The translations under genes and the position numbers were made by a program. Under the pieces are notes generated by a model, which made no database searches, had not been told where the DNA came from, and saw nothing but the letters and a program-made list of their open reading frames with translations. Positions 46,418 through 64,000 of a DNA stretch of 64,000 nt are shown here, piece after piece (positions within the stretch are counted from its first letter, which is position 1; the number at the start of each line of letters is the position of its first letter). Origin of the DNA: Streptomyces sp. P9-A2. Its GTDB lineage: Bacteria; Actinomycetota; Actinomycetes; Streptomycetales; Streptomycetaceae. The stretch spans positions 5,952,001 through 6,016,000 of the forward strand of contig NZ_JAZIFX010000001.1 of NCBI RefSeq assembly GCF_036634175.1, given 5' to 3'.

Positions 46418-47317
46418 ATGGCTCCGACCTCCACTCCGCAGACCCCCTTCGGGAGGGTCCTCACCGCCATGGTCACGCCTTTCACGGCGGACGGCGCACT
46501 CGATCTCGACGGCGCCCAGCGGCTCGCCACCCACCTGGTGGACGCAGGCAACGACGGCCTGATCATCAACGGCACCACCGGCGAGTCCCCCACCACCAGC
46601 AACGCGGAGAAAGCGGACCTCGTACGGGCGGTCCTGGAGGCGGTCGGAGACCGCGCTCACGTGGTGGCAGGGGTCGGCACCAACGACACCCGTCACAGCA
46701 TCGAACTGGCCCGCACCGCGGCGCGCACCGGCGCGCACGGCCTGCTGGTCGTCACCCCGTACTACAACAAGCCCCCGCAGGAAGGCCTGTACCAGCACTT
46801 CACGGCCATCGCCGACACCACCGAGCTGCCGGTCATGCTCTATGACATCCCCGGCCGCAGCGGTGTCCCGATCAACACCGAGACGCTCGTTCGCCTGGCC
46901 GAGCACCCGCGGATCGTCGCCAACAAGGACGCCAAGGGCGACCTCGGCCGTGCCGGCTGGGCCATCGCCCGCTCGCGCCTCGCCTGGTACTCCGGCGACG
47001 ACATGCTGAACCTGCCGTTGCTCTCCGTGGGCGCCGTCGGCTTCGTCTCGGTCGTCGGCCACCTCGTCACGCCCGAGCTGCGCGCCCTGATCGAGGCGTA
47101 CACCTCGGGGGACGTTCAGAAGGCCACCGAGATCCACCAGAAGCTGCTCCCCGTCTACACGGGCATGTTCCGCACCCAGGGCGTCATGACCACCAAGGCG
47201 GCGCTCACCCTGCAGGGCCTGCCCGCCGGACCCCTGCGCGCCCCCATGACCGCGTGCACGCCGGAGGAGATCGAGCAGCTCAAGATCGATCTTGCCGCCG
47301 GCGGGGTACAGCTCTGA
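46418..47317 (+). CDS. dapA: 4-hydroxy-tetrahydrodipicolinate synthase
   Basis: First committed step of lysine/diaminopimelate synthesis: pyruvate plus aspartate semialdehyde. 299 residues, normal length. TMVTPF-type start (LTAMVTPFTADG), the NGTTGESPT motif, catalytic Tyr142 (MLYDIPGRSG) and Schiff-base Lys170 (VANKDAKGD) are present. ATG start. Thymidylate synthase precedes it, RNase J follows; hairpins on both sides suggest it is its own transcription unit. Confidence 0.96.
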   Translation: MAPTSTPQTPFGRVLTAMVTPFTADGALDLDGAQRLATHLVDAGNDGLIINGTTGESPTTSNAEKADLVRAVLEAVGDRAHVVAGVGTNDTRHSIELARTAARTGAHGLLVVTPYYNKPPQEGLYQHFTAIADTTELPVMLYDIPGRSGVPINTETLVRLAEHPRIVANKDAKGDLGRAGWAIARSRLAWYSGDDMLNLPLLSVGAVGFVSVVGHLVTPELRALIEAYTSGDVQKATEIHQKLLPVYTGMFRTQGVMTTKAALTLQGLPAGPLRAPMTACTPEEIEQLKIDLAAGGVQL

Positions 47318-47425
47318 CAACAGACTTCGCGCGACCGCTCGCGCAACCTGACTTCACAACTGAATAAGCGGCGGGACACCGGTACCCGCGCACCACAACG
47401 ACAACTGCTTCTGCACGAACGTCAT

Positions 47426-47458
47426 ACGCGCCACGTGCCCCACCGGGACGTGGCGCGT
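47426..47458 (+). terminator. Hairpin between dapA and the RNase J gene
   Basis: Perfect 11-base arms (47426-47436 with 47448-47458, 11-base loop), ending only five bases before the ribosome binding site of the RNase J gene. It is either the dapA terminator or a leader structure that RNase J itself could act on. Confidence 0.8.
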
Positions 47459-47475
47459 GTGGTGAGGAGAGTCTT

Positions 47476-49161
47476 TTGAGTCATCCGCATCCTGAACTCG
47501 GCCGGCCATCGCCGCTCCCCGCGAACGGCCTACGCGTCACCCCACTCGGCGGTCTCGGCGAGATCGGCCGCAACATGACGGTCTTCGAGTACGGCGGCCG
47601 CCTGCTCATCGTCGACTGCGGCGTGCTCTTCCCCGAGGAGGAGCAGCCGGGAATCGACCTGATCCTGCCGGACTTCACGTCCATCCGGGACCGCCTCGAC
47701 GACATCGAGGGCATCGTCCTCACGCATGGTCACGAGGACCATATCGGTGGTGTTCCCTTCCTGCTCCGCGAGAAGCCGGACATCCCACTGATCGGCTCCA
47801 AGCTGACCCTCGCCTTCATCGAGGCGAAGCTCCAGGAACACCGCATCCGTCCGTACACCCTGGAAGTGACGGAGGGGCACCGCGAGCGCATCGGCCCGTT
47901 CGACTGCGAGTTCATCGCGGTCAACCACTCGATCCCCGACGCGCTCGCCGTGGCCATCCGCACGCCCGCGGGCATGGTGGTCCACACCGGCGACTTCAAG
48001 ATGGACCAGCTCCCGCTGGACAACCGCCTCACGGACCTCCACGCGTTCGCCCGGCTCAGCGAGGAAGGCATCGACCTCCTCCTGTCCGACTCGACGAACG
48101 CCGAGGTACCGGGCTTCGTCCCGCCCGAACGCGACATCTCCAACGTTCTGCGCCAGGTTTTCGCCGGCGCGCGCAAACGGATCATCGTGGCGAGCTTCGC
48201 CAGCCACATCCATCGCATCCAGCAGATCCTGGACGCGGCGCACGAGTACGGCCGCCGGGTCGCCTTCGTCGGCCGCTCCATGGTCCGCAACATGGGCATC
48301 GCCCGCGACCTCGGTTATCTCAGGGTTCCGCCGGGCCTGGTCGTCGACGTGAAGACGCTGGACGACCTGCCGGACAGCGAAGTGGTCCTGGTCTGTACAG
48401 GCTCGCAGGGCGAACCCATGGCCGCCCTGTCCCGGATGGCCAACCGCGATCACCAGATCCGCATCGTCCAGGGCGACACGGTGATCCTCGCGTCGTCCCT
48501 CATCCCCGGCAACGAGAACGCGGTCTACCGCGTCATCAACGGCCTGACCCGCTGGGGCGCCAACGTCGTCCACAAGGGCAACGCCAAGGTGCACGTCTCG
48601 GGCCACGCCTCCGCCGGTGAACTGCTGTACTTCTACAACATCTGCCGTCCGAAGAACCTGATGCCGGTACACGGCGAATGGCGTCACCTGCGAGCCAACG
48701 CCGAGCTGGGCGCCCTGACCGGTGTCCCGCACGACCGCATCGTCATCGCCGAGGACGGAGTCGTCGTCGACCTGATCGACGGCAGAGCGAAGATCTCCGG
48801 CAAGGTCCAGGCCGGATACGTCTACGTCGACGGCCTGTCCGTGGGCGATGTCGGCGAGCCGGCCCTGAAGGATCGCAAGATCCTCGGCGACGAGGGCATC
48901 ATCTCGGTCTTCATGGTGCTCGACTCGTCCACCGGGAAGATCACCGGCGGCCCGCACATCCAGGCACGTGGCTCCGGTATCGAGGACGCCGCCTTCGCCG
49001 CCGTACTACCGAAGATCGTCGATGTCCTGGAACGGTCCGCCCAGGACGGCGTCGTCGAAGCGCACCAGATGCAGCAGCTGGTACGCAGGACGCTGGGCAA
49101 GTGGGTCTCCGACACCTACCGGCGCCGGCCGATGATCCTGCCTGTCGTCGTGGAGGTCTGA
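47476..49161 (+). CDS. rnj: Ribonuclease J
   Basis: Metallo-beta-lactamase/beta-CASP RNase with 5'-3' exo- and endonuclease activity, taking part in rRNA and mRNA processing. 561 residues. Zinc motif LTHGHEDHIGG, a further ligand in NHSIPDALAV and VVHTGDFKMDQ, beta-CASP motifs (IIVASFASHIHR, VCTGSQGEPMAAL, VHVSGHASAGEL), and a C-terminal domain. TTG start at 47476 with GAGGAGA five bases before. It lies directly upstream of an rRNA operon, in the same direction. Confidence 0.96.
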   Translation: MSHPHPELGRPSPLPANGLRVTPLGGLGEIGRNMTVFEYGGRLLIVDCGVLFPEEEQPGIDLILPDFTSIRDRLDDIEGIVLTHGHEDHIGGVPFLLREKPDIPLIGSKLTLAFIEAKLQEHRIRPYTLEVTEGHRERIGPFDCEFIAVNHSIPDALAVAIRTPAGMVVHTGDFKMDQLPLDNRLTDLHAFARLSEEGIDLLLSDSTNAEVPGFVPPERDISNVLRQVFAGARKRIIVASFASHIHRIQQILDAAHEYGRRVAFVGRSMVRNMGIARDLGYLRVPPGLVVDVKTLDDLPDSEVVLVCTGSQGEPMAALSRMANRDHQIRIVQGDTVILASSLIPGNENAVYRVINGLTRWGANVVHKGNAKVHVSGHASAGELLYFYNICRPKNLMPVHGEWRHLRANAELGALTGVPHDRIVIAEDGVVVDLIDGRAKISGKVQAGYVYVDGLSVGDVGEPALKDRKILGDEGIISVFMVLDSSTGKITGGPHIQARGSGIEDAAFAAVLPKIVDVLERSAQDGVVEAHQMQQLVRRTLGKWVSDTYRRRPMILPVVVEV

Positions 49162-49195
49162 CGGCCCGTAGGGCAGTCCGTACACGAGAACAGGC

Positions 49196-49231
49196 AGCGG
49201 GGCACCTCGATTTGCATCGGGGCGCCCCGCT
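49196..49231 (+). terminator. Terminator after RNase J gene
   Basis: Outer arms 49196-49203 and 49224-49231 pair perfectly and inner CCTCGAT/ATCGGGG pair with one mismatch, loop TTGC. This separates rnj from the rRNA promoters. Confidence 0.75.
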
Positions 49232-49673
49232 CCAGTACGTTTACACCTCCCACCGACCGGGAACCCCGACTGCTTCACGCATCGGATCCAGTCCCCGGAA
49301 GGTCGGGAAATTCGACTCAGAACTTCTGATAAAGTCGGAGCCGCCGGAAAGGGAAACGCGAAAAGCGGAAACCCGGAAGGCGAAACCCCGAGGAAACCGG
49401 ATCACAAAGATCTGATAGAGTCGGAAACGCAAGACCGAAGGGAAGCGCCCGGAGGAAAGCCCGAGAGGGTGAGTACAAAGGAAGCGTCCGTTCCTTGAGA
49501 ACTCAACAGCGTGCCAAAAATCAACGCCAGATTATGTTGATACCCCGTTCCCGGCCCACGGCCGGGGCGAGGTTCCTTTGAAAAAAACACAGCGAGGACG
49601 CTGTGAACGGCCGGGCCTATTCCGCCCGACCGTTCCGCTCTCGTGCGTGTCCTTCCCGATCACGGGAAAGCAT
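49232..49673 (+). promoter_or_regulatory. rRNA operon promoter region and pre-16S leader
   Basis: 442 bases without a gene. The 15-base element TCTGATA(A/G)AGTCGGA occurs at 49325-49339 and 49411-49425, 86 bases apart; each contains a -10-like hexamer (TAAAGT at 49330-49335, TAGAGT at 49416-49421), consistent with the multiple tandem promoters of Streptomyces rRNA operons. Further on, CCTTGAGAACTCAACAGCG resembles the sequence before 23S (TTTGAGAACT) and may be an antitermination element, and a small hairpin is at about 49589-49606. Confidence 0.7.
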
Positions 49674-54659
<4,986 letters not shown>

Positions 54660-54724
54660 TTGGTTCTGAAACCACGAACGACCCCACGTACTTGGCGTGG
54701 TGCGGTTGTTGTCTGTTTCATAGT

Positions 54725-54843
54725 GTTTCGGTGGTCATAGCGTAGGGGAAACGCCCGGTTACATTCCGAACCCGGAAGCTAAGCCTTATTGCGCCGATGG
54801 TACTGCAGGGGGGACCCTGTGGGAGAGTAGGACGCCGCCGAAC
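54725..54843 (+). rRNA. 5S ribosomal RNA
   Basis: About 119 bases from GTTTCGGTGGTCATAGCG to GACGCCGCCGAAC; the two ends pair (TTCGGTGG with CCGCCGAA) and the internal ATTCCGAACCCGGAAGCTAAG block is typical of 5S rRNA. Confidence 0.95.
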
Positions 54844-54851
54844 AATTCTTG

Positions 54852-54897
54852 AAAAGGGTTGGACCCCGAACTTCGGTTCGGGGTCCAACCCTTTTTT
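54852..54897 (+). terminator. rRNA operon terminator
   Basis: Perfect 20-base arms (54852-54871 with 54876-54895), loop TTCG, followed by a T run: a classic intrinsic terminator ending the rRNA operon, nine bases after 5S. Confidence 0.97.
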
Positions 54898-54943
54898 GTT
54901 CTGCTTCACTTGAAGTTCACATTGCACGACGAGCATCGTTCCC

Positions 54944-55621
54944 ATGGGTACTGCTGCACTGCTCAGGGCCGCCGGTGTCGGAGTCGGTGACGAGGTGGTC
55001 GTGTCCGCCTTCGGAAACATGGAAGTTGCCGAAGCCGTCACTCTCGCAGGTGCGTTGCCGGTGTTCGCCGAGATAGACCCGGCGACCTACTGCCTCGCGC
55101 CGGCCGCTGTGGAAGCGGCCATCACCTCACGGACCGCGGCCGTCGTCGCCGTGCATCGCTTCGGCAGGAACGCCGACATCGCGCGGTTGCACGCTCTCGG
55201 ACAGCGACACGGTCTGCTCGTGCTGGAGCGCGGGGAGTCCGAAGCCCCGTACGACGAGGTCGCCCGGCGCAGGGAGCGTGCCGCCTACCTCGATGCGAAG
55301 CTACGGGGTGTGCGGACACCCGACGGAGGCGACGGCCACACCTACCAGCAGTACGTCGTGCGAATCCCCGGAAACGGGCGACCCGACCGGGACGCCTTCG
55401 CACGAGCCGTGCGGGCCAAGGGAGTCGAGTGCAGGGTGCCGGTGAGGACGCCTGTGCACCGGCTGCCGGAGTTCCGGCGGTGCGTGTCCCTGCCCGAGAC
55501 CGAACGGGCCGCCGACGAGACGCTCGCCCTGCCCGTGGACGCCTCGTTGACCAAGCGGGACATGCAGCGCGTCGCATCGGCGTGCAACGCGCTGGGCGGA
55601 CTGCTGCAGCCGGCTGTGTGA
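54944..55621 (+). CDS. Shortened DegT/DnrJ/EryC1-type aminotransferase-like protein
   Basis: 225 residues, against about 370 for the family. The start GTAALLRAAGVGVGDEVVVSAF corresponds to the family's sugar-aminotransferase motif SSGTAALHLAL..GVGPGDEV, so about 50 N-terminal residues are absent; an in-frame stop at 54911 prevents extension and no good ribosome binding site precedes ATG 54944. After RHGLLVLERGESEAPYDEV the segment that should carry the PLP-binding Lys is missing, and the sequence resumes with RRRERAAYLDAKL and the C-terminal HTYQQYVVRIPG. It is therefore probably not an active aminotransferase: a pseudoenzyme or decayed gene. The frame is intact, which favours a retained function. 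Confidence 0.75.
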   Translation: MGTAALLRAAGVGVGDEVVVSAFGNMEVAEAVTLAGALPVFAEIDPATYCLAPAAVEAAITSRTAAVVAVHRFGRNADIARLHALGQRHGLLVLERGESEAPYDEVARRRERAAYLDAKLRGVRTPDGGDGHTYQQYVVRIPGNGRPDRDAFARAVRAKGVECRVPVRTPVHRLPEFRRCVSLPETERAADETLALPVDASLTKRDMQRVASACNALGGLLQPAV

Positions 55622-55666
55622 ACCGGGGGCGAGGGCCCGGGGCGAGAACCGGTCGAGGACCAGTGG

Positions 55667-55696
55667 TTGGGAGAACAGGGCTGCTCAGGGTATGAT
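55667..55696 (+). promoter_or_regulatory. Candidate promoter of tRNA-Thr
   Basis: TTGGGA (55667-55672) and TATGAT (55691-55696) with an 18-base spacer, 39 bases before the tRNA. A good match to the main vegetative promoter type. Confidence 0.75.
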
Positions 55697-55735
55697 CTAC
55701 TCCGTTGCCAGGCGGGAAACCGCAGACAGTGACAG

Positions 55736-55808
55736 GCCCCTATAGCTCAGTCGGTAGAGCGTCTCCATGGTAAGGAGAAGGTCAACGGTTCGATTCCGTT
55801 TGGGGGCT
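55736..55808 (+). tRNA. tRNA-Thr (anticodon GGT)
   Basis: 73 bases forming a full cloverleaf: acceptor GCCCCTA/TGGGGGC with one G-T pair, D arm GCTC...GAGC, anticodon stem TCTCC/GGAGA with loop ATGGTAA, and T arm AACGG-TTCGATT-CCGTT. The anticodon GGT reads ACC/ACT threonine codons. The CCA end is not encoded. Confidence 0.95.
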
Positions 55809-55814
55809 CCGGAC

Positions 55815-55848
55815 AGAAAGGCCCCGCCCTCCTGGGCGGGGCCTTTCT
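55815..55848. terminator. Bidirectional terminator after tRNA-Thr
   Basis: Perfect 15-base arms (55815-55829 with 55834-55848), loop TCCT, with T-rich sequence on both outer sides; it serves the tRNA and the convergent phosphatase gene. Confidence 0.93.
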
Positions 55849-55883
55849 CATGCCCGGATCTGCCCCGGCAGATCCGGCCCGGC

Positions 55884-58637
55884 TCAATCCTGGTGAAGTT
55901 CCGGGACGCGCATGGCGAGGATCGCCATGTCGTCCGAGGGGGCGTCGGAGGCGAAGCGTTCCACTGCGCGCATGATGCGGGCGGCGACCGCGCCGGCGGT
56001 CAGGCCCGTACAGGTCGTCAGGACGTCGGCGAGGCCGTCGTCGCCAAGCATGCGAGGGCCCTCACGGCGCTCGGTGACACCGTCGGTGACACACAGCAGG
56101 ACGTCGCCCGGATCGAGCGTGACCGTCTGCTCGTACAGTTCCAGGTCCTCCAGGACGCCGAGGAGGGGCTGGGGATCGGCTGCCGGTTCGACGGTGCCGT
56201 CCTGGCGCAGACGCAGCGGCAGCGGGTGGCCGGCACACACCACCTTCAGGTCCGCGCTGCCGTCCTCCCGCGGGCGCAGCTCGCCGTAGAGCAGGGTGAG
56301 GAAGCGGCTGCGGGCGCCCTCGTCGAGGATGGCGGAGTTCAGGCGCTCGAGGACCGCAGGGCCGCTGAGGCCCTCGCGGGCCAGCAGTCTCAGTGCGTGC
56401 CGGGCCAGGCCGGTGACGGCCGCGGCGTTCGGGCCCGTACCGCAGACGTCGCCGATGGCGAAGCCGTAAGCGCCGTCGCTGATCGGGAACAGGTCGTAGA
56501 AGTCGCCGCCGACCTCGTTGCCCTCACCGGCCGCGCGGTAGATGACCTCGACCTCGACGCCGTCGATGTCGGGGAGCTCCGGCGGCAGGAGACTGCGCTG
56601 GAGGGCCTGGCTGATGGCCGTGCGCTCGGAGTAGAGGCGGGCGTTGTCCAGGGCCAGGGCGGCTCTGCGGGAGAGGTCCTCGGCGAGTTCCAGGATCTCC
56701 TGGCGGAAGTGTTCGTCGGTCGGCTTGCCGAGCGTCAGCATGCCGATGACGCGGTTACGGGCGACCAGCGGGAGGACCACCGTCTCGCCGCCGACCGCGG
56801 AGGCCGTGGTGAGGGTGGGACCGATGCCGGAGGTGACCTGGCCGCTCGGGCCGCTGGACAGGCCCAGGCTGCGCATGGACGAGCGCAGGGCCGCCTGATG
56901 GGCCACCTCGCCGGGCGCCGGCCAGACGCGGGCGCCGGGGGCGGGGACCGGGTCGGGCGGGGCGATCTTCGACAGCAGGGACTTGATGCCGTCGATGAGA
57001 TCCTCGTCCTCGTGCAGCACGTAGGAGAGGTACGGCTCGGATGCCTGGTCGGCGATCGTGTAGACGGCGCACCAGGTAGCCAGGGTGGGGACGGTCATCT
57101 GGGCCATGAGAGCCAGGGTCTGGTCGCGGTCCAGGGTGCCGGCCAGCAGGTCGGACGCCTCGACGAGGAAACTCAGCGAGCCCCGGCGCAGTCGCTCCAG
57201 CTCGCCCAGTCGGGCCGACTCGACGGCCAGGGCGATGCGGTCGGCGGCGAACTGGAGGCGTAGCGCCTCCTCGTTGGAGTACCGGCCGGCTCCCTCCGCG
57301 GCGACGCCGAGGGAGCCGGTGAGGCGGCCCTCGACCTTGAGCGGGACCGTGACGACCGAGCGCATACCGGTGCCGTTGAGGAGCGGGACAGCGCCGGGCA
57401 GGGCGGAGAGGTCGTCGTGGACGGCCGGCATGCGGGCGGAGCCGTAGCGGCCGGAACCGGCCTCCACGGGGACGCGGGCGAAGCGCTGACGGGCGGAGGG
57501 CAGTCCGGTGGAGGCACGTACCTCGAGTTCCGTCTCGTCGTCGGTGGCGAGGAGCAGGAAGGCGGAGTCACCGTCGAGCATGTCGCGGGCGCGTTCCACC
57601 GTGCGCTGGAGGAGGCCGTCGAGGTCGTCCGGGGCGGGCGAGCCGATGAACACCTCGAAGGGGTCGGTGCTCTGGCTCTCGGAGGAGCCGGCCGAGTCGG
57701 CGGAGGGGCCTCGCAACGGGGTCTGCAGGACCGCCCGTTCGTGATCCCTGACGAGGAGGCACACGGTTGACGGATCGCCGTCCGTGTCGCGGACGCGGAG
57801 GTGTGAGGCATACACGGGGACCACCCGGCCGCTGGTGTCCCTTATGCCGTAGCTGCCTTCCCAGCGGGAGAGCCGGAGCGCCTCCGCGATGCCGGTACCG
57901 GTGCCGGGGGTGTGCGGCCAGGCGGCGAGATCGGTGAGCGGCTTGCCGATGACCTGGTCGTTCGTGTAGCCGAAGAGTTCCTCCGCGTCCTCGTTCCAGG
58001 AGGAGATCGCGCCGATCCGGTCGATCTGCACGACGGCGACGCGGACCCGGGCGTCGGCGATCGGGAGGAGTTCGGACGGCAGCGCCGGCCCGGCCGAGCG
58101 GGCCCCCACCGGGCGGTCGGGGACGTCGAGTTGGAACCAGACGGTTTTGTGGGCCGGGGTGTACTCGACGCCCCAGCGGCCGGCCAGGGCCGCGCAGAGC
58201 TGGAGGCCGCGCCCGCCTTCGCGGTCGGGGCTGCCCATGCCGGCGGCCGGTCCCTGGAGCGGGACCTCACGCTCCGGATACCGGTCGGTCACCTCGATCC
58301 GTACGCCCTCGTCGCAGCGCAGGCACAGCAGGTCGGCCCAGGTGCCGGCGTGGATCACGGCATTGGTCACGAGCTCACTGGTGAGGACCACGGCGTCGTC
58401 GATGATGTCGGCGAACCCCCATCCCTGGAGGGTGTCACGGACGAAGGAGCGGGCACTCGCGACCGAGCGCCCGACGGGCTCGAAGCTGGCGGCCGCGCGC
58501 GCGGTGATCACAGAACTCCTCGACCGGTTCTCGACGGGCATGCTCCCAGGGCCGACCGGCCCGTGCCGCTGGTGCGGCAGGCCGCTCGCCGGCCGAGGGT
58601 CCGGGGGTTGTTCCCCCGGGATCAGTCCGCTGGTCAT
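55884..58637 (-). CDS. SpoIIE-type PP2C phosphatase with HATPase, PAS and GAF domains
   Basis: 917 residues, no membrane helix. An RsbW/SpoIIAB-like kinase domain comes first (about 60-175, N-box VVLTSELVTNAVIHAG), then a PAS domain (about 200-310, AISSWNEDAEELFGYTNDQVIGKPL), two GAF-like domains (about 335-490 and 505-660) and a PP2C/SpoIIE phosphatase domain (about 690-915) with GNEVGGDFYDLF, FAIGDVCGTGPNAAA, LLCVTDGVTERR and APSDDMAILAM, the metal-binding aspartates being present. Such proteins control anti-sigma/anti-anti-sigma switches in Streptomyces. A kinase and a phosphatase in one chain suggest it can act on anti-sigma factor antagonists in both directions. Start ATG 58637; a shorter start at an internal Met near residue 33 is possible. 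Divergent from the histidine kinase gene. Confidence 0.93.
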   Translation of the reverse strand: MTSGLIPGEQPPDPRPASGLPHQRHGPVGPGSMPVENRSRSSVITARAAASFEPVGRSVASARSFVRDTLQGWGFADIIDDAVVLTSELVTNAVIHAGTWADLLCLRCDEGVRIEVTDRYPEREVPLQGPAAGMGSPDREGGRGLQLCAALAGRWGVEYTPAHKTVWFQLDVPDRPVGARSAGPALPSELLPIADARVRVAVVQIDRIGAISSWNEDAEELFGYTNDQVIGKPLTDLAAWPHTPGTGTGIAEALRLSRWEGSYGIRDTSGRVVPVYASHLRVRDTDGDPSTVCLLVRDHERAVLQTPLRGPSADSAGSSESQSTDPFEVFIGSPAPDDLDGLLQRTVERARDMLDGDSAFLLLATDDETELEVRASTGLPSARQRFARVPVEAGSGRYGSARMPAVHDDLSALPGAVPLLNGTGMRSVVTVPLKVEGRLTGSLGVAAEGAGRYSNEEALRLQFAADRIALAVESARLGELERLRRGSLSFLVEASDLLAGTLDRDQTLALMAQMTVPTLATWCAVYTIADQASEPYLSYVLHEDEDLIDGIKSLLSKIAPPDPVPAPGARVWPAPGEVAHQAALRSSMRSLGLSSGPSGQVTSGIGPTLTTASAVGGETVVLPLVARNRVIGMLTLGKPTDEHFRQEILELAEDLSRRAALALDNARLYSERTAISQALQRSLLPPELPDIDGVEVEVIYRAAGEGNEVGGDFYDLFPISDGAYGFAIGDVCGTGPNAAAVTGLARHALRLLAREGLSGPAVLERLNSAILDEGARSRFLTLLYGELRPREDGSADLKVVCAGHPLPLRLRQDGTVEPAADPQPLLGVLEDLELYEQTVTLDPGDVLLCVTDGVTERREGPRMLGDDGLADVLTTCTGLTAGAVAARIMRAVERFASDAPSDDMAILAMRVPELHQD

Positions 58638-59094
58638 GTGTGCGGCCGCCCTCCGATGCCCGCTCGTCTCCGTGCCACAGCCCGGACCGGACGGACCGGT
58701 GTGGCTGGACAGCCGGATGCAAGGTTACTTACCTTCGCGGTCGGAGCGGAGGCCGGTCCGCTGTGTTTCCGTCGGGAGGTGTCCGACGTCCGGAGGACGT
58801 GCGGACGGTGTGCGAAGCTGCCGAACTGTTATGGCCTGGTTCGGTGGGGGTGAAACACTGGGCAGGCCGGTTGTTGCGAAGGCCGGACAGGACGGGTGTC
58901 CTCACGGCCGGACGAGCGACGGTCCGGGCGGGCGGTGGCCCGGGGTAGAGCCCTGGCAGGCAGGGCAGGTATCGCAGTAGTAGACGCACCTGCACGAGTA
59001 AGCAGAGCGGGCAGAAGCAGACGGCAGTCACAGGTACACCGTGCGGTGGTACCCGAGTACAGCAGTAACGGTCGACCCCTGCGGGAGGGACACA
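58638..59094. promoter_or_regulatory. Divergent intergenic region between phosphatase and histidine kinase genes
   Basis: 457 bases, no supported gene. It must hold both promoters. A GGGAGGGA ribosome binding site ends it before GTG 59095. I see no certain -10/-35 pair, no strong hairpin and no tRNA. Confidence 0.5.

Positions 59095-64000
<4,906 letters not shown>

Overview
The window is a stretch of Streptomyces chromosome. GC content is very high, many starts are GTG or TTG, genes often overlap as ATGA/GTGA, and the gene order ribF ... type VII secretion locus ... rpsO-pnp-M16 peptidase-dapB-thyX-dapA-RNase J-rRNA-SpoIIE phosphatase-osaA matches, from memory, the SCO5711-SCO5748 region of S. 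coelicolor. No plasmid or phage genes are present. The only mobile-element trace is one truncated transposase.

Layout. (1) 1-8.7 kb: the end of an unrecognised helical-repeat protein, ribF, and a convergent five-gene peptide ABC importer with overlapping genes. (2) 8.7-38.3 kb: a type VII (ESX-like) secretion locus. It encodes an EspI-like ATPase with proline-rich arms, EccE, EccB, two mycosins, a PPE-like protein with a small partner, two WXG100 proteins, EccC (three ATPase domains) and EccD. Between the WXG100 pair and eccC lie two parallel, lower-GC accessory cassettes, each with a small WG-motif protein, a ~750-residue protein with a WxG hairpin start, and an exported anchored protein or lipoprotein. 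Between them sit an IS630-type transposase remnant, a GNAT acetyltransferase and a second, separately terminated lipoprotein. A BldB-like DUF397 regulator closes the locus. (3) 38.3-49.2 kb: housekeeping genes for ribosomal protein S15, PNPase, an M16 protease, lysine/diaminopimelate synthesis (dapB, dapA), flavin-dependent thymidylate synthase and RNase J, with three small membrane proteins. (4) 49.2-55.9 kb: a complete 16S-23S-5S operon with no spacer tRNA, a strong terminator, a shortened DegT-type aminotransferase and tRNA-Thr(GGT). (5) 55.9-64 kb: divergent signalling genes, a HATPase-PAS-GAF-GAF-PP2C phosphatase and a giant soluble histidine kinase with ten tandem HAMP-type repeats, cut by the window end.

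How it works together. EccB/C/D/E form the membrane machine, the mycosins are the associated proteases, and the WXG100 and PPE-like proteins and probably the two large WxG proteins are the cargo. The accessory cassettes are the least understood and most interesting part: they look like interchangeable cargo units with dedicated small partners and exported companions. Most transcription units end in strong perfect hairpins, which support the operon boundaries given here.
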